Below, one piece after another: positions 46,060-57,727 of a stretch of DNA of 64,000 nucleotides. The DNA comes from Roridomyces roridus (lineage: Eukaryota; Basidiomycota; Agaricomycetes; Agaricales; Mycenaceae). The position numbers and the translations under genes were made by a program. The first letter of the stretch is position 1. Every line of letters starts with the position of its first letter. The DNA lies in the NCBI GenBank assembly GCA_029378245.1, contig JARKIF010000011.1:2004247-2068246 (forward strand), in the 5' to 3' direction. The notes below the pieces were generated by a model. The model did not search any database, had not been told where the DNA came from, and was given only the letters and a program-made list of their open reading frames with translations.

Positions 46060-46800
46060 GGCCGCCGTGTTTGGATGGGTGTGGATGCCAGTGGGTGAGG
46101 CAGAGGAGGGTAGCCAGCCCTCGCCCGCTGGAGTGGGTGTCGATGGTGGTGGGACGATAGAGTGACGAGTTGTTTGGAGACAAAAGAAGATCACACAGCC
46201 ACACTGTCTCAGCCAATCACAACAAGGCAATTGCTCACTGCGTTGACCTGCAAATCGAGGAACTGTGGCTTTTTTGCAGTACCTCGATTCTGTGACGATA
46301 ATAATTTAATCACAAACGGACAAGCAAGACGCCGTGATCAATTGAAGAAGAACCTTCAAATTTCTACCAAGTACTCTCCCACACCGGGACCCACAGTCAC
46401 ACTTCCACGGCTCGTCAACCTCCACCCCCGGCAAACTGCACTGATCTCATTGGTCGAGAAACTTGGAATCTCTACTATTCGGCAAACATATGCAGCCAAG
46501 CGATGGGACAGACTGAAAAGACAACTAAGAGCGCCGTTCCAACCCCGGCCGTCGCGTTGAAGCTGGTGGCTCTGATCAAGTTGGGGAGCCTACGTAGCGG
46601 GTCAAAATAAAATACCGGGGTAGAAATCAACGGTGTCAGCTCACCAGAACGGTCCAATGAATCCCCAAATCTGGCGCACGAAGACGATGAACACGCCAAC
46701 GGCCGCTGCATCTGGTCGGTAGCAGTCAACCGCGTACGTGATCAGCACAGTCGTAATGAGCTGCTGCCCCACAGACGCAATCGTCACTCCCACCAGAGGT

Positions 46801-46806
46801 GTGATG
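46801..46806. repeat. 6-bp target-site duplication (left) GTGATG
   Basis: GTGATG immediately before the element; repeated immediately after it at 48306-48311. Confidence 0.85.
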
Positions 46807-48305
46807 TATGGCAGATATACTGTGCAAAAAGTTTTTGCAACTTGGGCTCAAAATGCAACTACAACTTGGATTTTGTGCCTTCGCAACCACCACTTTCTGC
46901 CTGCAACTTCAACTTTCTGCCCTACAACTTGAACTCGAGCCACCACAACTTCCATCCTGCTGACCCACAACTTGATTCTACCTCACCACAATTAAATCAA
47001 AATGGCAACAAACGGTAATCAATAGTCCCACCATAGAGTGATCGATTTGAATGATGCAGTGATGGGAGTCTGTTGAGTAGATCACTCCGTCGGAGGGTCA
47101 ATTGGGGAACCATTGTATGTATACACAATATAGGCTGGAGATGTTTTCCGAGTCAATCAAAGTCAGGGGCCTGCTGTGACTCTGTGGATGCACATCAATA
47201 TTTGATGGCTTAGTTGAAAACCGAATATGTAGACCTCATTCAAGGAGATCTTTTGATTTACCATTCCTTGTATAAACAATGTCCCACGGTTGAAATCCTT
47301 GAGGGATATGAGACTGGGTCAAAGTTTCAACACACAACTGATGCACCCGTGAATGAATCGGATTGGTTCACAATCATCCTCTTCATCTGAGCACTGCCTC
47401 TGAGGATACCGGGGACGCATGAAACATCAATGCTTCGATCGATCCCTGAGAAAGTGCCACGGTTCAGTTCCCCTTATGCTGATGGACCTTGGTGCTTGAA
47501 ACTGGAGAAGGCTATTTCACCATACAAGGACTCGGAATTGATCATTTACATGTTATTGAAAACAGTTCGGAATTGAACAGGCCAGAGGCTACGGAGCTGT
47601 GAGTTTATCTAAGGCTTTGGCAGAGTCTTCCCTGATCTGACACTCAAGTGAGCGGAAATCTTTGCCGAGTGATTGAGTTTGGATGGAGCGGAGCGGATAG
47701 GTAGTTCAGTGGCGACCCAAGGATTTTGGATTGGGACTGAGAGAGCTAAGAAACCTTTGAGCTCCACCCGAAGCTTGCTGCTTGCCCGCGGCCCAGATAA
47801 AATTTGGATCCTGGTTGGCCATTATGTTCGCTATAGACTTCCCATGATGAAGAAGAGTCTTCAAGTATCTCTGCCTTCATTCCACTGGACGGCTCTTTCA
47901 GCAAAAACAGAAAATCCAGGCCAGCGCCCGGAATGGTGGCTTACGGTGATTCCATGCGCTGCAAACTTCACGGATCGGGCCTCGTCTGTGCCGCCCCAGA
48001 CACCATTCCACAGTGTCATAACCGCCTCCCGCTGCTCGGCACGCTCCCGAGCCCTCCACCGGCAGACCAGGAACATTTCAACTGGGTTAAGTTGAGCCTT
48101 GACTAGAGTTGCGGAGATACCATTGTGAAGTTGTATTCCGCGAATTTCAAGTTGTAGTTGTTCGTGCAAGAAGTTGTATCCGGTAAATTGGAAGTTGTAT
48201 CTACGCAAATGCAAGTTGTATTTCAAAAGCTTGAAGTTGTCAGTCAAAGAGGGCACGAAATCCATAAGTTGTCCAAAAAACTTTTTGCACACTATATCGC
48301 CCATA
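46807..48305. mobile_element. DNA transposon (1,499 bp) inside the MFS gene
   Basis: Inverted ends of about 30 bp with three mismatches: TATGGCAGATATACTGTGCA.. and, from the other side, TATGGGCGATATAGTGTGCA.., both continuing AAAAGTTTTT. Sub-terminal regions hold many copies of ACAACTT/AAGTTGT (46840-46985 and 48125-48275). The interior has a GC-rich coding-like patch near 47930-48100 (minus-strand reading VEMFLVCRWRARERAEQREA, followed by a GTAAG donor-like site), possibly a captured host fragment or transposase remnant. The 6-bp duplication is unusual; superfamily left open. Confidence 0.85.
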
Positions 48306-48311
48306 GTGATG
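48306..48311. repeat. 6-bp target-site duplication (right) GTGATG
   Basis: Partner of 46801-46806. Confidence 0.85.
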
Positions 48312-49551
48312 TTCCATTTCGATCCCGCACGCCCGACTTGCACGAGGAACACGACCACGCCGATGATGCAGAGCACGAAACCAGGATAGGCGAGCCACAG
48401 ACGATGCTCCGGCCGGTGCGCAGGCATTTTCTCCTCCGATTCCCCACGACGATACATCCAGCAATCACTCACCCGACCACCCAGTTGCTCGCCGATGAGA
48501 CTCCCAATGATGACTGAGAGGAATTGGAGTCCGATTTGCTGCGTGTTGAGGTGGAACCTTTCGGGGAATATCTGTGGCATGAGAATCGTAGGCATGACGC
48601 TTGCCCAGAGGAAAATCATGGCGTAGGCAATTGCAGGGAAGCAGACACGCGGGGAGAATATGTACTGGAAGGGATGAATGAAGTCGAAAAGGGTGATTGG
48701 ACGTGGGTCGATAGGAGGGATGTTCAGATATCCGTGCTTCGGTTTGGCAGGGGGGTTATCGGTGTCGCGCATGTAGAGCGTTTCCGGGCCGAGGAAATAA
48801 TAGAGAGTGAGTTGCACGCCGTTGACCTGACCGCAAAATGAGATTAAAACCGCAATATTGAACGAAATACATACCATAGCGAGAATCCAATAGATCCAAC
48901 GATAGTCCACCCTCTGCGCTACGAACCCAAACAGAAAGGGGGCGGTGGGGACACCACATGTGATCATAACCGTCCAGACGCCCATATATGTCCCCCGCTC
49001 ATGCTTGAAAAACGTCTGGCTCACGACCGCAGTGCCAATCGCCGCTGCTGGGCTGATAAAAAAACCAGTAATCGCCCGAGACAGCGCCATCGTCCCGTAC
49101 GTCGGACTCTTTGCACATCCAACATTTCCGGCGAGACTGTAGATGAGGGAGATGAGGAATACTGGGCGGCGGCCGTAGCGATTTGCGAGAGGTCGCCAGA
49201 AGAGGGGAGCGCCGCCTTGGATAGCTATTACGAGCGAGGCGATGTAGCTCGCTCGCTGGACGGAGACATGGAGGTCGTGGGCGAGCGGGACGAAGGCTGA
49301 CCCGATGGCGGCGGCGGTGAAAGTTGCCATCAGGGCATGGAATGAGACCAGAGCGAGGTTGAGTCGTTTCTACGGTCATTCAATGACACTGTGTCATCAG
49401 ACAGAGGACTGACTGTACGCACCTTGCCTGTGGGCCAGTTGTATGGGTCTGCAGGGTCTAGGGAGGGCATGGGGTCCAAGTCGATGGTGCCATGCCGCTC
49501 CAGGAGGTACCGTCGATGCTCTTCGCTCAGGGATGTCGTCGAAGGCTGCAT

Positions 49552-50557
49552 ATAATCAACAAAATGATCGAAGACACATGCTGAAGCCACAAACCGAGGA
49601 GATGCTCTTCTCCATATCGCTGGACTTGCTCTCCATTTCGCCGTGAGGTCGACGAGAGACTGAAGAAGTGGGGAATAGATAACGGAACCGGTGGTTAAAT
49701 ATGTTCCCAACAGACGCCGTGGACTCCAAGCACATGCCAAGGAGTGTCAGCCTTCTTGGGGTCTCGTACGATAAACTGGTCAAGGAAATGTATTCCGAAT
49801 TGAATTGGTGCTCGCATGCAAACGCTAGCAAAGACAGAGAGGTATAATCCAGCCCCACTCACAACTGCGCTGGATGAAATGGAGGGGTAGGAATAGATCA
49901 CAAATAGGTCGTGGGATGTGTGCTATGAATGCCCGCAAGAAGTGATTGCGAGAATGGATCGGCGCCCCACTCGTATCGGCGGCGATAGCTTGATTATGTA
50001 GCTGCCTCAGCAGTTAGAGATGAAGGCGGCCGTAAATCCTTTACCTAGCCGACGGAAAATACGCGGAAGTCGAGCCCCTGCGCTTTATAATTCACAGTTT
50101 CCGTGCGATTTGAGCAATTCGATGGCGAGACCGCAGTGGACACACGCAGCGTGTGCATCTAGATAGCAAGACGAGTGCGCTGGAGCACGAGAACCTAGAA
50201 GCTAGCCCTCGTGAGCATTCGATATGGGAAAGCGCAGATCCAGCCAGGAGCAGGCGTGCGAAGAAGTCAAGAATCTCTGAGTGCCAATCTTGGCGAGCCA
50301 CGGAGTCGGTCCAAACGGCAACTTAGTGGAGGAGAGAGATTGGCGGCGTCGGAGACAGCCCTGCGCCGCAGCGGACAGCGGCCACTGAACGGCACGCCAC
50401 GCACATGGTGGTCTGAGACAAGAGCCATTGATCGGATCACAGTGTCGGTTACGGTGGTTTCGGCCGAACCCCAGTTCAACCGTTTGATTGGACTTGCAAG
50501 TGGCAACACAGTGTTCCGGACAATTAATTATCATCACCTGGACCTTCAATACGCGAA
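49552..50557. other. Spacer between the MFS pseudogene and the FAD oxidase
   Basis: No supported gene; short open frames only. Presumably holds the former promoter of the transporter and the 3' end of the oxidase. Confidence 0.35.
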
Positions 50558-52647
50558 TCAAAACCTCCACCCACCGGCAAGCCCCATAACCCCACCCGGA
50601 TCCACCCTCTCCCTGATCTCCCTCAACCTCTCCAAATTCCCTCCATAAAGTTTTTCCAACGGCGTCCCAGCCAAAGCGTAGTTCGGATATAATGCAGCGC
50701 CCTGTATGCTCTGCCCCTCGGCCTCCGCAAGACTCGTCAGCCTAGCCGAACTCTCCTTAATTGTCTGGTCTATAATCCCATCAAAGGCGGAATCCGTCCA
50801 GGCGTAGTATAAATTGAGCGGCGAGTATCCGGGGTTCACTCGCTCGGGGGGGTACGCCGAGTTGGAGCCGTGGGTGTAGAGCGTGGGGAGGAAAGGCTCT
50901 ATGGCGTAGGAGATGAATGTCCCGCTTGAAGGGGTGAGTGCCGTTCCCCAGAACTAGTATGTACCGGGTTACCTCTGGAGAAGGAAGGAGAGGGAGGAGA
51001 CCCACAGTCGATTCGTTGACGATTGCAGCTATCATGCTAGGCGTGTACTCCAGCAGACTGACTGTGTCAAAGTAGGCTCTAGTAAACCAAACACATCAGT
51101 CCCAGCCGAGATGATGATACATGGAAACCACGCACCGCGCATCCGCCGAGCTCGGCGTTCCTTGCAAGAGCGACAAGAAGCTCTGCGTCGAGACGTTGGC
51201 CTCCAACGCAGGGATCTTGAGAAAGTCGTCAAAGATCCCCACAGGCTGATTCGGCTCGTCGTAAAACATGAGGCTTACGAGAAGCGTCTGGGTCAATGCG
51301 GTCAATTGAAACGACGTGGAGGGGAGGAAGGCTCTTGCCGTATTCATGGTATAGCTAACGGTGTTGATCATAGCCGCTTTCGGGTCTGTGACATTTGCGC
51401 AAAACGCCGCGATCGCGCTGCTCACGGCGGGAATTTGGTCCTCTGTATAGATCATGAACCCACCCTGTATCGCGGTGATGAGCAGCTCGAGGGAAGAACC
51501 TGGAATAGGCATACCCAAACTTGGCTCTGCGGATGCGTTTTCATGGTGATGTGTGTGACGATGCCCTAGACGAGATGAGACCAAGTTGGACAGGGAATGA
51601 AGTTCCTCACAAAGTTATTTCCTCCGCCCTGTTATGCTCAGCGTGAATCATCCGAACTTGACACCCACTCACCCTCAGCCCAAAGAACAAATCAGCATCG
51701 GACTGGGCATTCACTTGTACAATCTCGCCGTTCGGCTTGACGAGCTCGAACTCAGTGATCGAGTCCAGGGTCAAACCGAATTGATTTGTCTTCCAGGAGT
51801 AACCTGCGAAGGCCCGTTAGTTGAATACCAAACATATGAGGTACTCACCTCCGCCGAGTGAGAATCCCGCAACACCGACGCCGGTGGAACGTCCGCCGAC
51901 AACGTTGACGCCGTGCGGTTCTAACGCGGCGTAGACCTGAAACGATCTCAACTCAGGGAGAGTTTATAAGAATAGGAAACGCACATCATCCCATATCAAC
52001 CCCATCCCGATTGTCGCCGTTCCGCTGGTCGCGTTGTAGGTGACGTTGGAGAATCGAGTCATGAATATTTGCACGCCGGTCGTTGACGAAAAACCTGGAT
52101 TGGACTAGCGTTTGGTTCGCGTTCAGCGGATGTTGCACCGTGCGATGAGCTCAGGAGAGACTCACAGCGTGCCCGCCTCCTTTGATCTATCGACATACGT
52201 GGTCAGCGACACGAGCTCGTTCTTAGTAGTTAAAGTAGAGGAACGTACAGCAAACGGTGTGCGCGTCGATCCAACGATCTTGATCTGTCCGGGATGAGCA
52301 AAGAAGAAACCACCACGCAAAGCCACACACGATAGCCGCCACGTCCCACGCCGTCCCAGGCTCGACTGAACACTCCGCCTCTTGGATGCTCGAGAGCGCC
52401 CAATGGTTGATGTCCTCGACGTATTGGGCATCTCCTGCCGATACATTCAATCAGCTCCAGTCCAGATAATCCAGAGAGAACAGGATAACACACCAGGGAA
52501 GTATACCGCCGACGCAGAGGATACGGCGTGCTGAATTTGGTTGCAGGCACTGGAGTACGCGGTGGTTGCGTTGTCGGTGTGCGCGTACGAAGGGAGGACC
52601 AATTTCTGGGCTAAGAATGCCAGGCCAACGTATGGTAGGCTGCGCAT
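50558..52647 (-). CDS. Secreted FAD-linked oxidase (berberine-bridge-enzyme/AA7-like)
   Basis: Flavoprotein oxidase, probably secreted. The ATG at 52647 opens a signal peptide (MRSLPYVGLAFLAQKLVLPS). The FAD-binding half has STRTPFAV, IKGGGHA (His for covalent FAD), NPGFSSTTGVQIFMTRFSNV, GRSTGVGVAGFSLGGGYSW and DLFFGLRGGGNNFGIVTSF. The substrate half includes GGFMIYTEDQIPAVSSAIAA, TLLVSLMFYDEPNQPVGIF and the BBE C-terminus NLYYAWTDSAFDG..YPNYALAGTPLEKLYG..LREIRERVDPGGVMGLAGG. The His-GGGH motif is present; the second covalent Cys site could not be judged across introns. Many introns (about ten). Acts on sugars or alkaloid-like compounds in relatives; substrate here unknown. Confidence 0.85.
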
Positions 52648-53215
52648 GGTCCTGGATGGGTGGGAGGAAATTCCGAGGTGAGTCTCGCCATTTATTGTGC
52701 GCGAAATCGTACCATATGTGGTACGACAACGAGAAATATTGCAACCAACGTGGTAATTCAATGGCCGGCATCGACATCAGGCGTTAGTTCAGGGCTGGGT
52801 GTGGTGAAACAGTCACAGGCTTGTGCGTTTCGGAAGGGCAAATTCCGTGGTCTATGTAACAGACCGTCTTGAACTGCGTTTGAAGCTGAGGTGGTGGGAG
52901 TTTTAGGATAAAAGACGTCTAGCCTCAGCTAGCACAGGTAGGAAAGGTTGGTCTTGTGTAAATTGAGCTAAAGCGGGAGTCGAGTGACCTGTGACCCCAC
53001 CCCGGGCCGCCCGGTTGCCGCCCGGCGGTGGCGGCACCATGAAAAAGCCGTCAGCTGCGGCCGTAGGCGTTACTACTTAGCAGCTTTGCGGAAACCCGAG
53101 GTGGTGACGGGGAACGCCATGAGAGTCCAGATCAAGCGAAAAAAAACACGACCACGCAAGGGGGCACAGCATTGCGGCTTTCTTCCGACTTTCATCTTCT
53201 CACGATGCTCGATAT
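52648..53215. other. Intergenic spacer
   Basis: No gene supported. GC-rich CCGCCCGGCGG palindromic stretch near 53008; nothing else seen. Confidence 0.35.
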
Positions 53216-56200
53216 CTACGATTTGGGCTTCACTTTCTCCAAAGCAGCCTCCAACTCCGCCCGCGCCTCCATCTTTCCAGTTTTCTCCAGCGTCTTGCTC
53301 AACCGCTCCATCGACTCAATGGTGTCTCTGTGCGCATCCCCCAAGAGCGCCCTCCGTTTCTCGACAGTGACGACCCCAAGCTCCTCCGCTTCCTCAAACC
53401 GTCCCAGCATATGATACGTCCACGCGAGACTAGCCATCGCCGAAAGCGTATCCGGGTGCTCCTCCCCGAGCAACTCTCTTCGCTTCCGGAGTACCGTGGC
53501 GAGCTCTCGCTCCGCCTCGTCAAGCCTTCCCATCTCCCGATACGTAACCGCCAGGTTGTTCATCGCGAGGAGTGTATCCGGATTATCCTCGCCCTCCGTT
53601 TCCCTTGTCCGTCGGAGCACCACAACCTGCGTTTCCTCCGCCTTTGCGAGCTTCCCCAACTTGGCGTAGACCATGCCCAAATTCGACATCGCCGCAAGCG
53701 TATCTGGATGCATTTCCCCCCGGTGTTTCAACCTCTTCTCGACGACGACGAGCTGTATCTTCTCCGCCTCCTCCAATCGGCCCACATTCATGAGCATAAC
53801 CCCGAGGTTTCCCATAGCTGTGACATTATTCACATCATCCTCGCCCAGAATTCTCTTCGATTTTTCGGTAATCTCAACCTGCAATTCCAACGCCTCGGCA
53901 TCCCGCCCCAAGCTGGTGTAGATGGCCGCAAGACTCCCAGCAGCGACGAGGACGTACGGATGGTCCGGACCCAGCATCAAAGTCCCCTTGCGCACTACGA
54001 TGGATTGCATACCCTCCGCTTCGTGCCAACGGCCAAGCTGGAGGTACGTCGTGGCGAGGTGGTTCATCGTCACCAATGTATCGAAATGATCTTCCCCCAG
54101 TGCTGTGCGGCGCGTAGCGAGTGCAGACAGGAGGAGTTTCTCTGCCTGCGCCAAGCGTCCCGTGTAATAGTAGAGGACGCCGTATTCGAGATCGAAAGCG
54201 GGCGCGACGACGAGGTTGGCTACGTCGTGCGAGGGGAGCAGCGCGTCGATGTGAGGGAGGAGGATCACAGCGAGGTCTTGCTCTTCTGGGACCAGCGCGG
54301 TGATCTGCATGCCAATAATCGACGTCATGCTTGACTTGTATGCTGCGGGCTCGGAAAGCGTGCTTTGGCTCCAGGCGTGTACGAGCGGGTGGATGGAGAA
54401 CGTCTTGGTCTGTGCGTCGTAGTTGATGAGTGAGTACGCCCGCAACTCGTTCGTCACGTCCATGAACTGAAGCGAATCCCAAGCTCCCGTCGATCCTTTG
54501 AATCGACCTAGGAACTCGACCGCCTTCTCTACCTCCTCTTTCGTCGGTCCGTACGTCTTGACTTGATAACCCGCCGCCGCGCTGAACAGCTTCTCGGATA
54601 TCCCTTTATGATGCAGGAACGAGCAGAGCTGAAGAAGCGTAGCTGCAGTGGGACTCAGTCGATCGAAGCTGATGTGCCAGGTCGTGTAAACCGTCCAAGC
54701 ATAGTCGTCGTGTGATTGTGTGGGGACTTCGCTGAGGAGACGCGCCTTGTTGCTGTGATACAGCGAGAGGTAGCTCTCCAGGGCGCCGGATCGGGATATG
54801 AAGGCGCCGGCTTGGACGATGGCGAGTGGGAGGTATGAGAGTTCCTACAGAGATGTGTGAGTCGTGAGTCGGGCTAACGCTGATGAAGCAATAAACGCTC
54901 ACCTTGACGATCTCTCCAGCGATTTTCTCGTTCTCGGGTGTATCATCCTGAGCAGCGCTCGTCAACAACAACGGCACCGCATCCTCCTCCTCCATATCCG
55001 ACACCCGATGATTTGCTCCAGCGTAAACAGAAAGCCCCGGATTTCTCGACGTAATCAGAATATTTCCATGCCGCCCCCTCGGAAGGAATGAATTCAAGTT
55101 GAGCTTCGGGTCGTCTGCGTTGTCGAAGAACAACAGCCATTTCTCTTGGGCTGTGCGCAGCCATTGTAACGCCTCTCGATGCGAGCGGCCGGAGGTTTTG
55201 GCTACAGCAATTTCCGAGAGGCCAGCCTCGATGGTGTTCTGCGTGCTGGCGTCGATGAAGAATATATCGGTGAATCTTTTACATACTCGTGAGGACCAGA
55301 CTAATTGGTATTGCGGCAACGTACAGGGAACACTCTTCCTCGATAAACGTGAGCGCAATCTGCGTCTTGCCTGCGCCGCCGAGACCGTGCAGTAGGAACA
55401 CGCGCTGTTTCATTGCCTTTTCACTGAAGAAATCGTACATCTTGTCCAAGATGGCTTGTCTGCCGTGGAAGATTCGGGATGGGGGTGGGCATGTGTTGAT
55501 CCTCGTCGGCGTTTGGACGGTGGCCTGGATTTCTTGCGAATCGTGAGTGAGTCTGCTTGGCAGTGAGATTGGAACCATCATAACACCTGATGTCAGCTTG
55601 TGCATCTGGAAGTTCGTATCCATCGTCGCCGCCAGCTACGAAACGATTTCAATCAAACGCAGTTTTGAGCTATGGGGATGGGGATGGGTATTGAGCTTAC
55701 CACCACATTTGAGCGCAGATTCCTAATTCTATTCTGATACCGAGCGATCCGATTCGCGCTACTGGCCAGCTTCACCACTTCTCTAAATCGTCCGTGTAGC
55801 CCCCGAGGCTCGACTTGAAGTATCTTGACGGCGCTCAGCACATCATGCAAGCACCTTCGGACGCGTCAGCCACGCAGCGAAACGGATATGGAGCAGTGTG
55901 ACGATGTAAAATGATACGATTCGAAATCTGATGAGGCTTGTCTTTAGCCACAGAAATCGAACGAGCGGGGAATTATGTAAGCCCGGGCGATCGGATACGC
56001 GCAGACCCGAATATACGTGATTCGAGACGGAGACGGCTGCCGAGCGGTATCGGCAGGAAAAACGGAGGTTGTGGCTGGGTTTGTCGGGAAACTCCAACCA
56101 ACAGAGACGAGCTAGAAAATAGAGGACTTCAGTCAACGGTGAGAAAATCCTACTCTTTTTGCAAAGGCCGACGATGACCCAAGAAAAAGCAGTAGTCGAC

Positions 56201-57288
56201 GATGGAGGCAGCGATCAGAGGGGTTTTGGCGTTGTACAGCGAGCACACGGTTGTACTCGATGAGCGGCTGTTGTTTTGGGGGTTTGTGAGGCCTCGGGAG
56301 CTTGCACTAAAAAGTGGGCTGAATTGGACTAAGTAGCTACTACATGTCGAGCCTTTATATACTATGTACGCAGTCCGGTCAAAGACGGATTTATGGAAAG
56401 AACAATACAAAAAGGGAAGAGCTGCGGATTTCAAGCAGGCTCACTAATCCTACGGGAAAATTACCAATTCGTTCCGCAGCTCATTAAACTGCCGCTTCCG
56501 AGTTATGCGTGCCGAGTTGGAATTCCCGCATATTCTCAACATCCCGTGAGCTAGTGATTCTCGGGACATTCTGCCGCCTCTCTCCTGGACTTGAAACACC
56601 GTCTGGATGTGTCTGAATTTGCTTTGCGAGGGAGGGTGACGGGAACATCGTACGGCATGTCGGAGTTTCACTTGATTTGCCTGATGCCGGGATGCCGATC
56701 GGATCGGATCAATATTCGGAACAACGGCAGAACGCGGCATGTTCAAGTTCGATGCATTCTTGTATTCGACGGGTGACGGTGCGACTCGCGGAGTGTCAAT
56801 GTTTATCGTAGAATTGAAATGTACGCGCGGGGTTGGTTCTGACGTGATTTCAATGATTTCACACATGTGGCATCACAGCAGGCCACTCTAACTCACGCTT
56901 CGAGATCCTCGCACAGCCCTTTGAATTTCGGCGCAGCGGTGTCTTGGTGTGTCGTCATCTGGTCCTTGACGACGGACATGATCTCTTCGACGTCGCGACA
57001 CAATTCTCGCAGATCCTCCCGGTTCTTCATCCCACTCTACAAAGAACATGAGCTCCAGCGGGTATAGGAGGGCGATATTGACCGGACCTCGATCGTCTCC
57101 AATAGGACTACGACCAATCCGAAGACGCTTCGGACGTATGGAAATGGTAACCCTTCCGCGACTGCAGAGAAGGTTCTCGCCGTCAAGAGGGACGTTCCGA
57201 CCCAGTCGTTGCCGGAGCCTTTTGAGTGTTCTGCGAGCCCGCGGGGTGTTGGTGTGGTGGACACTGAGCTGGTGCTTTTGCTGGCCAT
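53216..57288 (-). CDS. NLR-type STAND protein: helical N-domain, NB-ARC, TPR array
   Basis: Fungal NOD-like receptor candidate for self/non-self recognition. The ATG at 57288 starts MASKSTSSVSTTPTPRG, then an alpha-helical effector-type domain (SVFGLVVVLLETIE|SGMKNREDLRELCRDVEEI.. APKFKGLCEDLEA), interrupted by an unusually long 1,042-nt intron (55855-56896; GTGAGT..CGAAG) before CLHDVLSAVKILQVEPRGLH. The NB-ARC part has PPPSRIFHGRQ, P-loop HGLGGAGKTQIALTFIEE, Walker B WLLFFDNADD, and GNILITSRNP (sensor). A winged-helix-like stretch leads to about nine 42-residue TPR units of kinesin-light-chain style (LGEDHFDTLVTMNHLATTYL, HPDTLSAMASLAWTYHMLGR). It ends ALEKVKPKS at 53216. All pieces join in frame. 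Close to a telomere-like end, as such genes often are. Confidence 0.85.
55855..56896 (-). other. Unusually long intron (1,042 nt) in the NLR gene
   Basis: Donor GTGAGT after GLCEDLEA, acceptor CGAAG before CLHDVLSAV; joining gives E-A-C-L-H-D-V in frame. All other introns seen in the window are about 36-70 nt. No inverted ends or duplication were found inside, but insertion of foreign DNA is the likeliest cause. Confidence 0.55.
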
Positions 57289-57727
57289 GTCGTGGTCTTT
57301 TGCAAGCAAGTGAGTCAGGTCTGATACGCGTCGGCTTGTGCGATGTGATCAATTGCCGGCGGCCACCAAGTATTCAATCACTGGTAGCGCCGTAGCGCCT
57401 GCCCATTTCAATTCGAACTGTCGGACTGCCCCGGAAATGTATGAATTGCTTGCGTCACAGATCCATCAGCGCCGAATTCTACCCACACAGGCACTGGCGA
57501 GTTATCGACATGTACTTTTTGGACACGGTACACCTTTATCTCAGTAATGCAGCGTTTCAGCCTACATATCCCGAACCGGGGAACTTTCAACTGGAACCTC
57601 AGTGGGAAACGATTATGCATTTCAAGCTGCCGTCAGCTTCACATGATCGGCCATCATAATGATTAGCCAAAGAGATTGACATGTGAGTACGTAATTTTCT
57701 TCTTTGCTTTCCGCCACCACCGTCGTA
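57289..57727. promoter_or_regulatory. Shared upstream region of divergent NLR and F-box genes
   Basis: The 439 bp separate two genes transcribed outward, so it likely holds both promoters. No TATA box or known operator recognised. Confidence 0.4.

Larger units (their letters stand above)
46475..49551 (-). pseudogene. MFS (DHA1-type) transporter gene split by a transposon
   Basis: Drug:H+-antiporter-type MFS gene. The start at 49551 (MQPSTTSLSEEHRRYLLERH) leads through one intron to ALMATFTAAAIGSAFVPLAH, RASYIASLVIAIQGGAPLFW, RPLANRYGRRPVFLISL (loop 2-3 motif), FKHERGTYMGVWTVMI and a long middle loop. The coding sequence is cut after GSKWNIT by a 1,499-bp insertion (46807-48305) and resumes PLVGVTIASVGQQLITTVLI and VFIVFVRQIWGFIGPFW, followed by an intron and a last exon ending LHMFAE at 46475. 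Removal of the insert and one 6-bp duplication gives KWNITPLVGV, the expected sequence, so the gene was intact until insertion. As it stands, the frame runs into the element (MGDIVCKKFF) and makes a truncated protein. Confidence 0.88.

Noticed and set aside
47673..48095. 140-codon plus-strand frame inside the transposon in the MFS gene
   Set aside because: Antisense to a coding-like minus-strand patch and without transposase motifs; not listed as a gene.
53330..54334. 334-codon plus-strand open frame
   Set aside because: Antisense to the NLR TPR repeats; its length reflects the periodic codon pattern of the TPR array, and it has no domain motifs.
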